Assembly (NCBI RefSeq): GCF_029714425.1
Contig: NZ_CP121668.1
Location: forward strand, 930,001-994,000
DNA: 64,000 nucleotides
Reading direction: 5' to 3'
Source: Bradyrhizobium sp. CB2312
GTDB taxonomy: Bacteria; Pseudomonadota; Alphaproteobacteria; Rhizobiales; Xanthobacteraceae
This document shows positions 56,731 to 64,000 of the stretch, in pieces. The notes under the pieces are model-generated. The model saw nothing but the letters and a program-made list of their open reading frames with translations. It searched no databases and was not told the DNA's origin. Made by a program: the position numbers and the translations under genes. How positions within the stretch are numbered: the stretch's first letter is position 1; every line of letters starts with the position of its first letter.

Positions 56731-57690
56731 ATGCCCGTCATCAGGAAGGCGCTCTCGACCGAAATGCTGCCTCAGGACCTGTCCGACCGGCAGCGCTTCA
56801 TCCGCTTCGCGGAGCTGTTCGAGCATTTTTCCAACACCGGCGAGCTCGATCCTGCGCCCGACGTGCCGTTTCGCGCCGCGATGAACTCGATCCACATCGG
56901 CACCACCATGCTCGGCCGCTGCGACGGCAGCTTCGTCACGGTACGGTGCGACAAGCGCCAGGTGATCGAGACGGGCGACGACCGTTTCTGCCTCGCGCGC
57001 AACAGCGGAGACCGCCCGTCGCAGATGATCCATCGCGGCCGCGAATTCACCATGCGGCCGGGATCGATGGTGCTGCTCAAGCTCGACGAGCCGTTCTTCG
57101 CCGCCGACGGCGCGAGCCACAAGCGCTTCACCAACGTGCATCTGCCGGTCGACACGCTGCGCGCGATGGTCTGCGATGTCGACGATCTGGTCGGCCGCGA
57201 GCTCGAGCCCGGCGGCGCGCTGTCGCTGGCGATGGACTACAGCGATCTCCTGCTCCGTCATCCCGCCGCCGCCGACGAGGCCGGGATGGCGATCGCCGGC
57301 CATTTGCTCGATCTCGCCGCGATCGGCCTCGATGCCCGCAGCGATGTCGCCATCGCCGCGCGCCGCCGGGGCCTGCGCGCCGTGCGGCTCAAGGCCGTGC
57401 TGTCGATCCTGAACATGCGCTTCCACGAACCGGATTTTTCCGCGCAGAAGCTCGCTGCCGCGGCCGGCCTCTCCGAGCGTTACGTCAACGAGCTCTTGTT
57501 CGAGGCCGGCGCGGGCTTCACCACCCGCCTCACCGAACTGCGCCTGCGCAAGGCCGCCGACCTGCTCGCCCATCGCGAGGGCCGCATCAGCGACATCGCC
57601 TTTGCCTGCGGCTTCAACGATCTCTCTTATTTCAACCGCTGCTTCCGCAGGCGGTTCGGGCTGACGCCGACCGCGGCTCGGGGGAAGTGA
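56731..57690 (+). CDS. AraC-family transcriptional regulator
   Basis: A 319-residue protein. The N-terminal sensing half has the AraC-binding-domain-like pattern DDRFCLARNSGDRPSQMIHRG and MRPGSMVLLKLDEPFF. The C-terminal double helix-turn-helix is EPDFSAQKLAAAAGLSERYVNELLFE and GRISDIAFACGFNDLSYFNRCFRRRFGLTPTAAR, typical of AraC/XylS proteins. The effector and targets are unknown. Its likely start is ATG 56731; the frame runs further upstream but reads as non-coding. Confidence 0.9.
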   Translation: MPVIRKALSTEMLPQDLSDRQRFIRFAELFEHFSNTGELDPAPDVPFRAAMNSIHIGTTMLGRCDGSFVTVRCDKRQVIETGDDRFCLARNSGDRPSQMIHRGREFTMRPGSMVLLKLDEPFFAADGASHKRFTNVHLPVDTLRAMVCDVDDLVGRELEPGGALSLAMDYSDLLLRHPAAADEAGMAIAGHLLDLAAIGLDARSDVAIAARRRGLRAVRLKAVLSILNMRFHEPDFSAQKLAAAAGLSERYVNELLFEAGAGFTTRLTELRLRKAADLLAHREGRISDIAFACGFNDLSYFNRCFRRRFGLTPTAARGK

Positions 57691-57710
57691 GGGGCGTCTT
57701 TCCTGCGAAC

Positions 57711-57944
57711 CTACAGAATATCCACCCGCGGCGGCGGATAGCGCCGAGCCAGCACCGACAGCGACAGATGCCGTTCGCCCTCGGGCAGCTCTCGATAGGC
57801 CAGCACCAGCGGCCGCTTCCAGTCGCCGACGCCGAAATCCATCGCCATCCATTTCTGCGGCTCCGGCCCTTCGAGGCCCCGGACCCAGACGAAATAGCGG
57901 GGGAGGTCGTCGGCTTCCGCTTCCGTTGCGCGTCTCCTGGCCAT
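57711..57944 (-). CDS. Small hypothetical protein
   Basis: A 77-residue protein with ADDLPRYFVWVRGLEGPEPQKWMAMDFGVGDW and a C-terminal LSLSVLARRYPPPRVDIL. It is rich in aromatic residues and charge, with no signal or membrane helix. No family was recognised. The next gene is convergent or divergent with short spacing on both sides. Confidence is moderate because it is short. Confidence 0.55.
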   Translation of the reverse strand: MARRRATEAEADDLPRYFVWVRGLEGPEPQKWMAMDFGVGDWKRPLVLAYRELPEGERHLSLSVLARRYPPPRVDIL

Positions 57945-58066
57945 CAAAGCTGCTCACTGCATCGCTACGCGTTGCGGTAGGATATAGGTATCTGCGCGGC
58001 GAAGTCGAACGGCTGACTGCGGATGGACTCATCGCGGCCTGCCGGTGCAAGCCGGAAAGCCCGGAA

Positions 58067-58540
58067 ATGACCTCCAAGATGGTGACTGAATCAATTCGGA
58101 TCGCAGCGAAGCCGGGACGTGTGTGGGACGCGCTCACCGATCCCCGGGCGGGCGACAGATGGCGCAACGCTCATTTCAGGACAGACTGGCGCATCGGCGC
58201 GCCGTTCGAGATCGAGGCCGTGATCGGGACCAAGCGCTACCGCGACAAGGGCCGCATCATCGAGGTCGAGCCGCCGATGCTGCTTCGCTACGCTTATTGG
58301 TCGCGCGTCTCCGGTCTGCCCGATCATCATCCTCAATCATGGTCGACCATCACCATGGCGCTCCAAGCCGACGGCGCGGAGACGCTCCTGACGGTCGACC
58401 AAATGGTGCCGCCTTCACCCCCGCGTTCAGGAGCCGGTTGGGAGATTGGCGAGGACTCGGGTTGGAAGCATGCAGCCTTCTACTGGCGCAGCGCGCTCGC
58501 GATGCTGAAGCGCGCCGTCGAGGAAGAGCGCGGGAGCTGA
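58067..58540 (+). CDS. SRPBCC/AHSA1-like domain protein
   Basis: A 157-residue protein. It begins ESIRIAAKPGRVWDALTDPRAGDRW, the start of START-like (AHSA1) domains, followed by GRIIEVEPPMLLRYAYW and the last helix WRSALAMLKRAVEE. It probably binds a small hydrophobic ligand. The start is ATG 58067 or 58079. It is encoded alone. Confidence 0.85.
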   Translation: MTSKMVTESIRIAAKPGRVWDALTDPRAGDRWRNAHFRTDWRIGAPFEIEAVIGTKRYRDKGRIIEVEPPMLLRYAYWSRVSGLPDHHPQSWSTITMALQADGAETLLTVDQMVPPSPPRSGAGWEIGEDSGWKHAAFYWRSALAMLKRAVEEERGS

Positions 58541-58556
58541 CGCGGAAGAGCTCCCT

Positions 58557-58859
58557 TCACTGCCAGAGCCGGCTCTCCGCCACGCGGTTGATGTCGGCAA
58601 GCCGGCGGTCGGCGTCGGCGTTCAGGTCGATGCTCGCGACCAGCGTCATCAGACGCTGATAGGCGCCATCGGCGACCTCGACCGGCAGCGGAGCCTCGTC
58701 AAACGCCTCGACATAGCTGCCGACGAGGCTGCTCAACAGGCGGCACAGGCCGCGCTGCTCGGGGTCGTTGCGACCGAGCGTCTCGAGCTTCTGCTGGAAT
58801 GTCCGGAAGGTGCGCAGGCCGTGGTGCTGCTCTGAAAGCCACGCGTGCAGGTCGTTCAT
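58557..58859 (-). CDS. Small helical hypothetical protein
   Basis: A 100-residue helical protein with WLSEQHHGLRTFRTFQQKLETLG, LCRLLSSLVGSYVEAFDEAPLPVEVADGAY and INRVAESRLWQ. No family was recognised. AAGGAG precedes the ATG at good spacing, which supports it as a real gene. Confidence 0.7.
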   Translation of the reverse strand: MNDLHAWLSEQHHGLRTFRTFQQKLETLGRNDPEQRGLCRLLSSLVGSYVEAFDEAPLPVEVADGAYQRLMTLVASIDLNADADRRLADINRVAESRLWQ

Positions 58860-59299
58860 ATGAGCTCCTTCGAGTTACGGAAGAAGCTACCGGCTTATAC
58901 AGTGGGGATGTGACAATTGGAAGGGAGGGGATGTTCAGGCAGTCCGTCTTCGCCAAGAGGCTTCGCCGGACACGCTTCGCCCTTCGCTCTCGCATGGCTG
59001 CGCCACGCGAAGCCCGAAGCGTGGTGCCCCTGGCCGGCAATCGTTTAGCACCGTAACCATTTGAATTTGAAATAACTTTCGTTGTCGGTTGCTGCCGATG
59101 CCAGCACAAATACCAGCAGGTAGCCGCGCTATTCCAGGAAAAAAACTTTTCAGCCGGATCCAGTAGCGGCCATGGCCCATGCCGTCCCGTCGCGACAGTT
59201 CTCCCGACGGGAATAGAACGCGGTGCGGACGCAAAGTCCCACGATGACCTTGAGGGCAAGGAACGATCCCCACCGTCATGCCCGGCTCAAGGCCGGCCA

Positions 59300-59700
59300 C
59301 TCTCTCCTAGGGTCGAGGCACAGAGCAGGGTATTGCGGTCATGACCGCCAATAACCCGCTCGGCTTGCCAGGTGGCAAATGCGCCGAGCGACCGCAGTTC
59401 AGTCATCGCCGCCTTCGTCGCTATCAGCGCCGTTTCGCGTCACGCTCGGTGTTTGTCCTGTCTTAGACCGCCGAGATGATCTTCGCGCACGTTGAATGAG
59501 AGCCATCACCTACCCGCCGCTTCCTCGACCAGGATCGGCTGGCCCGCTCAGTCGTTTTCACCGATCCCAGCCGCCACGACGCTAACGATGCCGTCAGCGG
59601 GCGCCCGCAACACCATCTTGTCGAGGCGGCGCTAGAGCACGGTGACAGCGGAGGCCGCGGCCGTGTGCGCCGGTCCCGAAGAGGCCTAGTGGAAAGGCCG
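59300..59700 (-). pseudogene. Decayed HlyD-family efflux adaptor gene
   Basis: One continuous reading phase translates to RRLDKMVLRAPADGIVSVVAAGIGEN, then AGQPILVEEA, FNVREDHLGGL, ALIATKAA and MTELRSLGAFATWQAERVIGGHDRNTL. These are the lipoyl-like and beta-barrel parts of HlyD-type membrane-fusion proteins. The phase is broken by several in-frame stops (for example after GEND, AAGR and KHRA) but by no frameshift. The N-terminal part and the downstream pump gene are missing. Confidence 0.8.
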
Positions 59701-59881
59701 CGATGTGCAGAAAAGGTCGGACCCCTGAGGCCACCGTTACCCTCAGCATCTCCCTCGATTCAAACGGATACATTGTAGTGTCAAATGCGCAATTATGCGA
59801 AGGTGTGGTTGAGATAAGTTCAGAAGCTTAGCAGTGAATTCGGTGCGTGAAGACTACCATTTTTTATGGCGAGCATGAGCT
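59701..59881. other. Boundary of lower-GC segment
   Basis: The sequence becomes visibly richer in A and T from about 59750 (for example TCAAATGCGCAATTATG). No gene is seen before the kinase start. A promoter for the kinase must lie here, but none stands out. Confidence 0.4.
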
Positions 59882-61393
59882 GTGGAAGTTAATTCAACGC
59901 CCGCCCCGCGCGATGATGGCCATGGCGACGGTGGATTGTTGAAGCGTCTGGTTACTGGGTCAACCTCTGTCCTAGGAGTAAGCGGAGGCATCGGCCGACG
60001 ACTTCTTATTCGTGTTGTTCTCTTCAGCTCGGTCGTCACATTACTTCTGACGCTCACGCAGCTTTATTTGGACTATTACCGCGACGTCCAGGCGATCGAT
60101 GTACGAATGTCAGAGATTGATAGCGTGTACAGTCGAAGCCTGAGCGACGGTCTCTGGCGACTGGACGAGCGTCAGCTACAGTTGCAGGTCGATGGAATAA
60201 AGAATCTGCCTGATATCCGCTACGTAGAACTGCAAGAGGTCGCCAATCCGGCCCGGGCTCTTCGGGTCACTGCCGGCGTGCACGATGCCAACGCGCCTGC
60301 ACGCCAGGAGTTCAAGATCTTTTACAGAGACCGCGATATGAACCAATTGCTTGGCATTCTGACCGTTGAAGCGACGTTCCAGGGAATTTATCGCAGGCTG
60401 TTGGGCACCGCAGCCGTCATCATGGTCAGTCAAGCGATTAAGACATTCCTCGTTTCGTTTTTTATTCTCTATCTTGTCTACCAGATCGTGACATCTCGCC
60501 TCACCGCGATCTCAACATGGCTTCGCAGACACGATCTTCCTAGGTCCCAGGACGCGCTGCGCCTCCGACATCGATGGAATCTTCCGGATGAAGTCGACCA
60601 TTTGGTGGAAGCATTGAACTTAAGAGACACGGCTCTGCGCGAAGCTGAACGGCGAACCTCAGAGTCCCAAATGCAACTAATTCATAGCAATCGTATCGCC
60701 ACCATGGGGCAGCTTGCAGCTTCGTTAGCTCACGAAGTCAATCAGCCGATCGGGGCCGCGCTCATCAATGCTGGTACCGCGCAACGTTGCCTAGCTGCGT
60801 CTCCACCAGACCTGACCAGGACGAAACACGCGATCGACCGCATCGTTGCCGATGGCAGGCGCGCTGCCGAAGTCATTGGACGGATACGCGATTTCGTCAA
60901 GAAGGCTCCAATAAAGAGAGAGCGTTTGGAAATCAACGACGTCGTTATTGAGATTGTCGGATTGATGCGTAGCGAGACGGCTAGTAAGAGCATTTTTCTT
61001 CAGACCCGCTTAGCCGATGATCTGCCGTGCGTTTACGGGGACCGCGTACAATTGCAGCAGGTCATCCTGAACTTGGTAATGAATGCTATAGAAGCAATGA
61101 GCGAACTTACCGATGGCTCGCGTGAGTTATCGATTAGCACGAATATTTCCCCTGATGGCGGGGTGATCGTGGCGGTCAGCGATTCCGGGCCTGGTCTCGT
61201 CAACCCCGAGCCAGTTTTCGATGCCTTCTACACGACCAAACCGAATGGCCTCGGTATGGGGCTATCGATTTGCCGCTCGATCGTCGAAGCGCACGGCGGT
61301 CGACTTTGGGCGATGCCGAACGAACAACGAGGAGCCGTTTTTTGCATGGCGCTGCCTGCGGGAGAACGAGAACAACTGATCGGCTCACAGTAG
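59882..61393 (+). CDS. Orphan sensor histidine kinase with periplasmic domain
   Basis: A 503-residue protein with a GTG start. Membrane helices at about 41-62 and 175-203 enclose a periplasmic domain of about 110 residues. A linker of HAMP-like length follows, then HisKA with His284 in SLAHEVNQPIGAAL. The HATPase has VILNLVMNAIEAM, SDSGPGL and LGMGLSICRSIVEAHGG. No response regulator is next to it. The kinase core matches that of the protein at 399-2255 in style. Codon use is less GC-biased than in the rest of the window, which suggests acquisition. Confidence 0.9.
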   Translation: MEVNSTPAPRDDGHGDGGLLKRLVTGSTSVLGVSGGIGRRLLIRVVLFSSVVTLLLTLTQLYLDYYRDVQAIDVRMSEIDSVYSRSLSDGLWRLDERQLQLQVDGIKNLPDIRYVELQEVANPARALRVTAGVHDANAPARQEFKIFYRDRDMNQLLGILTVEATFQGIYRRLLGTAAVIMVSQAIKTFLVSFFILYLVYQIVTSRLTAISTWLRRHDLPRSQDALRLRHRWNLPDEVDHLVEALNLRDTALREAERRTSESQMQLIHSNRIATMGQLAASLAHEVNQPIGAALINAGTAQRCLAASPPDLTRTKHAIDRIVADGRRAAEVIGRIRDFVKKAPIKRERLEINDVVIEIVGLMRSETASKSIFLQTRLADDLPCVYGDRVQLQQVILNLVMNAIEAMSELTDGSRELSISTNISPDGGVIVAVSDSGPGLVNPEPVFDAFYTTKPNGLGMGLSICRSIVEAHGGRLWAMPNEQRGAVFCMALPAGEREQLIGSQ

Positions 61394-61642
61394 CGGAGCG
61401 CTCAGACGAAAGGTGATAAAAACGCCTGCCTTTGCTTGGCTGATCGGCAAGATTTAGTCCAGTTTGGGGCGCCAAAAGCTTGGCGATCGGAGTTACTGCT
61501 ATAGTGGCCGGCGAAAAACCCACAATGCTCCTTCAATCTCTTTAACTATGGCAACCCTGATATCGGGTTCTGCGGGTTCGCGTTTATACTGTCGTCCGGT
61601 TCTCGTTCCACTGTGATGATTATCAGACGTGGGGGCACTTAG

Positions 61643-62407
61643 ATGGCGGGAGTGGTTTGCTTTCAACGCATTCTGTTTGTCGTAATCGGCATTCTATCGT
61701 CACTTGGCGGAAGTCCGTCCATGGCTGATCCGTTGCGGCTCGTCACCTATCCTTTGCCGGGTTACACAGAGTTGGGCGATGGTGAAGCTCCGGGATTCAG
61801 CGTCGAAGTTCTTACCCGTGTGTTTGCCGCAATGGGTCAAGAAGTGTCATTTGAAGAATTTCCCTTATCTCGCGGCTGGGAGATGGTTGTCCGTGGTGAG
61901 CGGGACGGATTATTTGTCACGCTGCGGCTGAGCCAGCGAGCTCAAGCCTGTAGCTTTGCAGATGAGCCGCTAAGACGGGAGCGGTGGGTTTTGTTCGGGC
62001 GGAGCGCAGATGTGCGAAATCTCAAGTTTTACACGCTGGATGATCTTGATGGAAAGAACGTTGCGATTACCCGGGGCCTCTACGCGTGGCCAGAGTTACA
62101 AAAGTTCAAGCGCAAGCACCCCGACATGGTCGAAACCACCGATACCGGAATGCTTTTCAGAATGCTGGCCGCGGGCCGTTTCGACTACGGGATTGCCAAT
62201 CTGACCGTCGGAGCACGACAAATTAAAAAAATGGGCCTGTTCGACATAGAGCCAATATTGTCTCCGAGCGTAATGGAAGATGATTATCAAGTGTGCTTCA
62301 ATAAGGCACGCGTTCCATCCTCTTTAGTCGAAGCATTTTCGCGCGCGTTGCGGCTGTTCAAGCAGACGCAGGCGTTCCAAGCGATATCTAGAAAGTATTT
62401 TCCTTGA
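61643..62407 (+). CDS. Solute-binding protein (SBP_bac_3-like), paralogue 1
   Basis: A 254-residue protein with a signal peptide (about 1-28). It has the order LRLVTYPLPGYTE, APGFSVEVLTRVFAAMGQ, RGERDGLFVTLRLS and GRFDYGIANL of family 3 solute-binding proteins. It ends LFKQTQAFQAISRKYFP. No transporter membrane genes are near, so it may serve the neighbouring kinase as ligand sensor. That link is inference. Confidence 0.85.
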   Translation: MAGVVCFQRILFVVIGILSSLGGSPSMADPLRLVTYPLPGYTELGDGEAPGFSVEVLTRVFAAMGQEVSFEEFPLSRGWEMVVRGERDGLFVTLRLSQRAQACSFADEPLRRERWVLFGRSADVRNLKFYTLDDLDGKNVAITRGLYAWPELQKFKRKHPDMVETTDTGMLFRMLAAGRFDYGIANLTVGARQIKKMGLFDIEPILSPSVMEDDYQVCFNKARVPSSLVEAFSRALRLFKQTQAFQAISRKYFP

Positions 62408-62767
62408 TTCAGCCCAATGGAGGGTACCGATCGAGATCAACGCTTGTTGGGAAAGCTGAAATGGACCATCACTAGTGCTGCGCAGAGTGTTGGGTTTGCA
62501 GAATGCCACCCGAAGCCTACAAGCTATAGTCTCTCTGCTCCCCTCTCAGGTGGTCCTCTCCTATAGCTCCACGCGCCCCGCCAAAAAGCTGATCATTCCA
62601 TTTGCCTGGACCGTGCGCCGTTGCTCAGCAGGACAAGTTTTTGTTGATTTAACCCCATGATGAGAACAACCGTATCCCCCGGATGCTGTTAGATGGTCAG
62701 CGCCGCTGTTTGCGGCGAAGGGGACAGCGATGCATTAGGTTTGCTCATCGCGGCATCGCGTGAAAAG
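62408..62767. other. Gene-free stretch between convergent paralogues
   Basis: No supported gene, RNA or repeat. Short frames here have no ribosome site or recognisable sequence. Confidence 0.5.
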
Positions 62768-63565
62768 TCACGGAAAATATCTGCGATAGATCGCCTGGAA
62801 TGCCTCGGTCTGCTTAAACTGCTTCAAAGCGTCCGAGAACGCGTCGACCACAGCGGGCGCCACCCGCTCCTTACTGAAGCATATATAAATGCCACGTTCT
62901 ACGACACTACGCGACAAGAGTGGCGCGATCTTTCCGGATAGTCCTATTCTCGCGATCTCACTCATTCCGTAGGCAAGGTTCAGGAGCGCGTAATCGAAGC
63001 GACCGGCTGCCAGCATGCGCAGGCTCTCCGCCGTGTCGTCGTTGGTTTTGACCATGTTGTGGTGATCGCTCAAGAACTTTGACAATGCCGGCGAGATCGC
63101 TTGTTCAGATACGCCAGGTTCTGGGTCGTGAATAGCGACGTCATGCCCAACGAGATCGTAGAACGATGAAAACTTCAGTTTCCCGATGTCCGCGGTGCGC
63201 ACGAAGAAGACCCACTTGTCCTGCACCAAAGGCTCGCTTGGAAATGAGCAGAACCGCTCTCCTTCGCTAGTTCTTAGGGTAGCGAGCATTCCATCACGCT
63301 CGCCGCGCGCAACCATCATCCAAGCATGCTTCGTTGCTAAGAGTTCGAAGGAGACGTCCTGCCCCAAGCTGTGAAAGACGTCTCTGAGGACTTCGACGCC
63401 GAATCCCGGCGCATCGGCTTTTCCCGAAGGGCCCAAATATCCATCATTGACGAGCCGCAACGTTTGCGCCGCACCCCCACTCCCGCTAAGTGTCCAGACG
63501 ATGGCGATCGCCATGCAAAACAAGCGCGGAAACATGATCAATCCGAGATCGTGAGCATTTCGCAT
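62768..63565 (-). CDS. Solute-binding protein (SBP_bac_3-like), paralogue 2
   Basis: About 265 residues. A signal-like segment (FPRLFCMAIAIVWTLSGSGGAAQ) is followed by APGFGVEVLRDVFHSLGQ, RGERDGMLATLRTS, GRFDYALLNLAYG and the end QFKQTEAFQAIYRRYFP, closely matching paralogue 1. Starts at 63580, 63565 or 63535 are possible; 63565 is chosen. The frame continues upstream to 63922, but that part reads as non-coding. It is convergent with paralogue 1. Confidence 0.82.
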   Translation of the reverse strand: MRNAHDLGLIMFPRLFCMAIAIVWTLSGSGGAAQTLRLVNDGYLGPSGKADAPGFGVEVLRDVFHSLGQDVSFELLATKHAWMMVARGERDGMLATLRTSEGERFCSFPSEPLVQDKWVFFVRTADIGKLKFSSFYDLVGHDVAIHDPEPGVSEQAISPALSKFLSDHHNMVKTNDDTAESLRMLAAGRFDYALLNLAYGMSEIARIGLSGKIAPLLSRSVVERGIYICFSKERVAPAVVDAFSDALKQFKQTEAFQAIYRRYFP

Positions 63566-64000
63566 GCCGACAACCACCATACTGCAACGGGATCTGTGCA
63601 AGTTTACAGAGTATTCGAGTAGAGGTGAGACATCAATTGTGTGAGCATGTCCACGCAAAGACAAGTTTGCCGGGTGACGGGACAGGCCGCTAACGCATCG
63701 ATCGATTCGACACTTCTCTTGTGAGACAGGAAGGTTCGCGTCTATCGAGAGGCAGTCAAGTATCGCCAGGCCCCAGCCGAGGATCTGCGCGTGATGCAGC
63801 ACACAGCGTTTCCCGGTAGGCAAACTTTCGGGAGAAATCGATATGGACGCCTCCAAAAAAGACGGCCGCAGGATCCGCTGAAGCGACGAACGACGGTGAG
63901 GAATCGCGCCTTGCCTTTCCATACAGCCCAGCGGTTTGGGCGTGGGATCGTCGATCTGCTGCTCGATTGTCGCAGCACCCGCGGTCGATTATGGGCCGCG
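63566..64000. other. Unassigned right end of the window
   Basis: No gene could be supported. An open minus-strand phase continues upstream of the binding-protein gene to a stop near 63990 without recognisable protein sequence. Confidence 0.4.

Noticed and set aside
59225-59275. GGTGCGGACGCAAAG-like sequence recalling a cyclic-di-GMP riboswitch core
   Set aside because: Only a short GCAAAG-like core matches. The partner helix, tetraloop receptor and a downstream gene in the right place are missing.
62693-62941. An 82-codon plus-strand frame near the second binding-protein gene
   Set aside because: It is antisense to the well-matched C-terminus of the binding protein and has no ribosome site.
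63566-63922. N-terminal extension of the second binding protein
   Set aside because: A signal-like segment begins only near residue 130 of the long frame, and the extension has no match to the paralogue, so an internal start is more likely.

Overview
The window reads as chromosomal DNA of a Bradyrhizobium-type alphaproteobacterium. The evidence is a high-GC sequence with strong third-position GC bias, a cell-cycle regulator TrcR (DUF1013), an ispH-thrB-rnhA block, an NdvA/ChvA-type glucan exporter, a complete TAXI-TRAP transporter with its DUF1850 partner, and many long intergenic palindromes of the kind scattered through Bradyrhizobium genomes. No rRNA, tRNA, CRISPR array or intact insertion sequence was recognised. 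About 64 protein genes are supported. Most are ordinary metabolic, transport and envelope genes.

Layout. 0-10 kb: a DUF3088 gene cut by the window edge, an orphan histidine kinase with a built-in ABC-type ligand-binding domain, an IpdAB/GctAB-like CoA-transferase pair, a TTC38-like TPR protein, an aldo/keto reductase, a PaaI-type thioesterase, a CoA-pyrophosphatase Nudix enzyme and a secreted lysozyme-fold candidate. 10-16 kb: small secreted proteins, then the TAXI-TRAP module (binding protein, fused permease, DUF1850) and an SDR. 16-25 kb: a membrane protein, a CPA1 antiporter, two tandem TPR+LprI-like exported proteins, propionyl-CoA synthetase, a small lipoprotein and an OmpW-like porin behind an FNR/FixK box. 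24.6-32.8 kb: trcR, divergent from ispH-thrB-rnhA, then peroxiredoxin, DUF924, a FadD-type ligase and a DacA-type carboxypeptidase with a long Lys/Ala/Pro tail.

32.9-45 kb: NdvA-like exporter, an NMT1-like binding protein, a Gly/Tyr-rich exported protein, a stand-alone HisE-like protein, a YqaA protein, a lipoprotein and aspartate ammonia-lyase. These are followed by a cluster of two nitronate-monooxygenase paralogues, a double-hotdog thioesterase and an acyl-CoA ligase. A 32-residue membrane microprotein and the remnant of a second thioesterase gene lie within that cluster. 45-59 kb: a small protein behind a CtrA box, two proline-rich membrane-anchored proteins, an M15-like peptidase/double-psi-barrel fusion, small exported proteins, a NarX/NarL-type two-component pair, a DUF2235 lipase-like membrane protein, a GCG-motif peptide, an AraC regulator and small proteins.

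59-64 kb is visibly different. Base composition is lower in GC and codon use is less biased. It holds a decayed HlyD-family adaptor gene, an orphan histidine kinase and two convergent paralogous solute-binding proteins with no permease. This is the most likely acquired segment.

The intergenic palindromes fall into several sequence families, present here in at least fifteen places. Most sit between convergent or tandem gene ends. One lies between the intact thioesterase gene and the leftover 3' end of its former neighbour, which links these elements to local gene loss. The strongest leads are this repeat-linked remnant, the M15/barrel fusion protein, the DUF2235 protein beside the two-component pair, the low-GC sensory island, and the FNR/FixK and CtrA sites.
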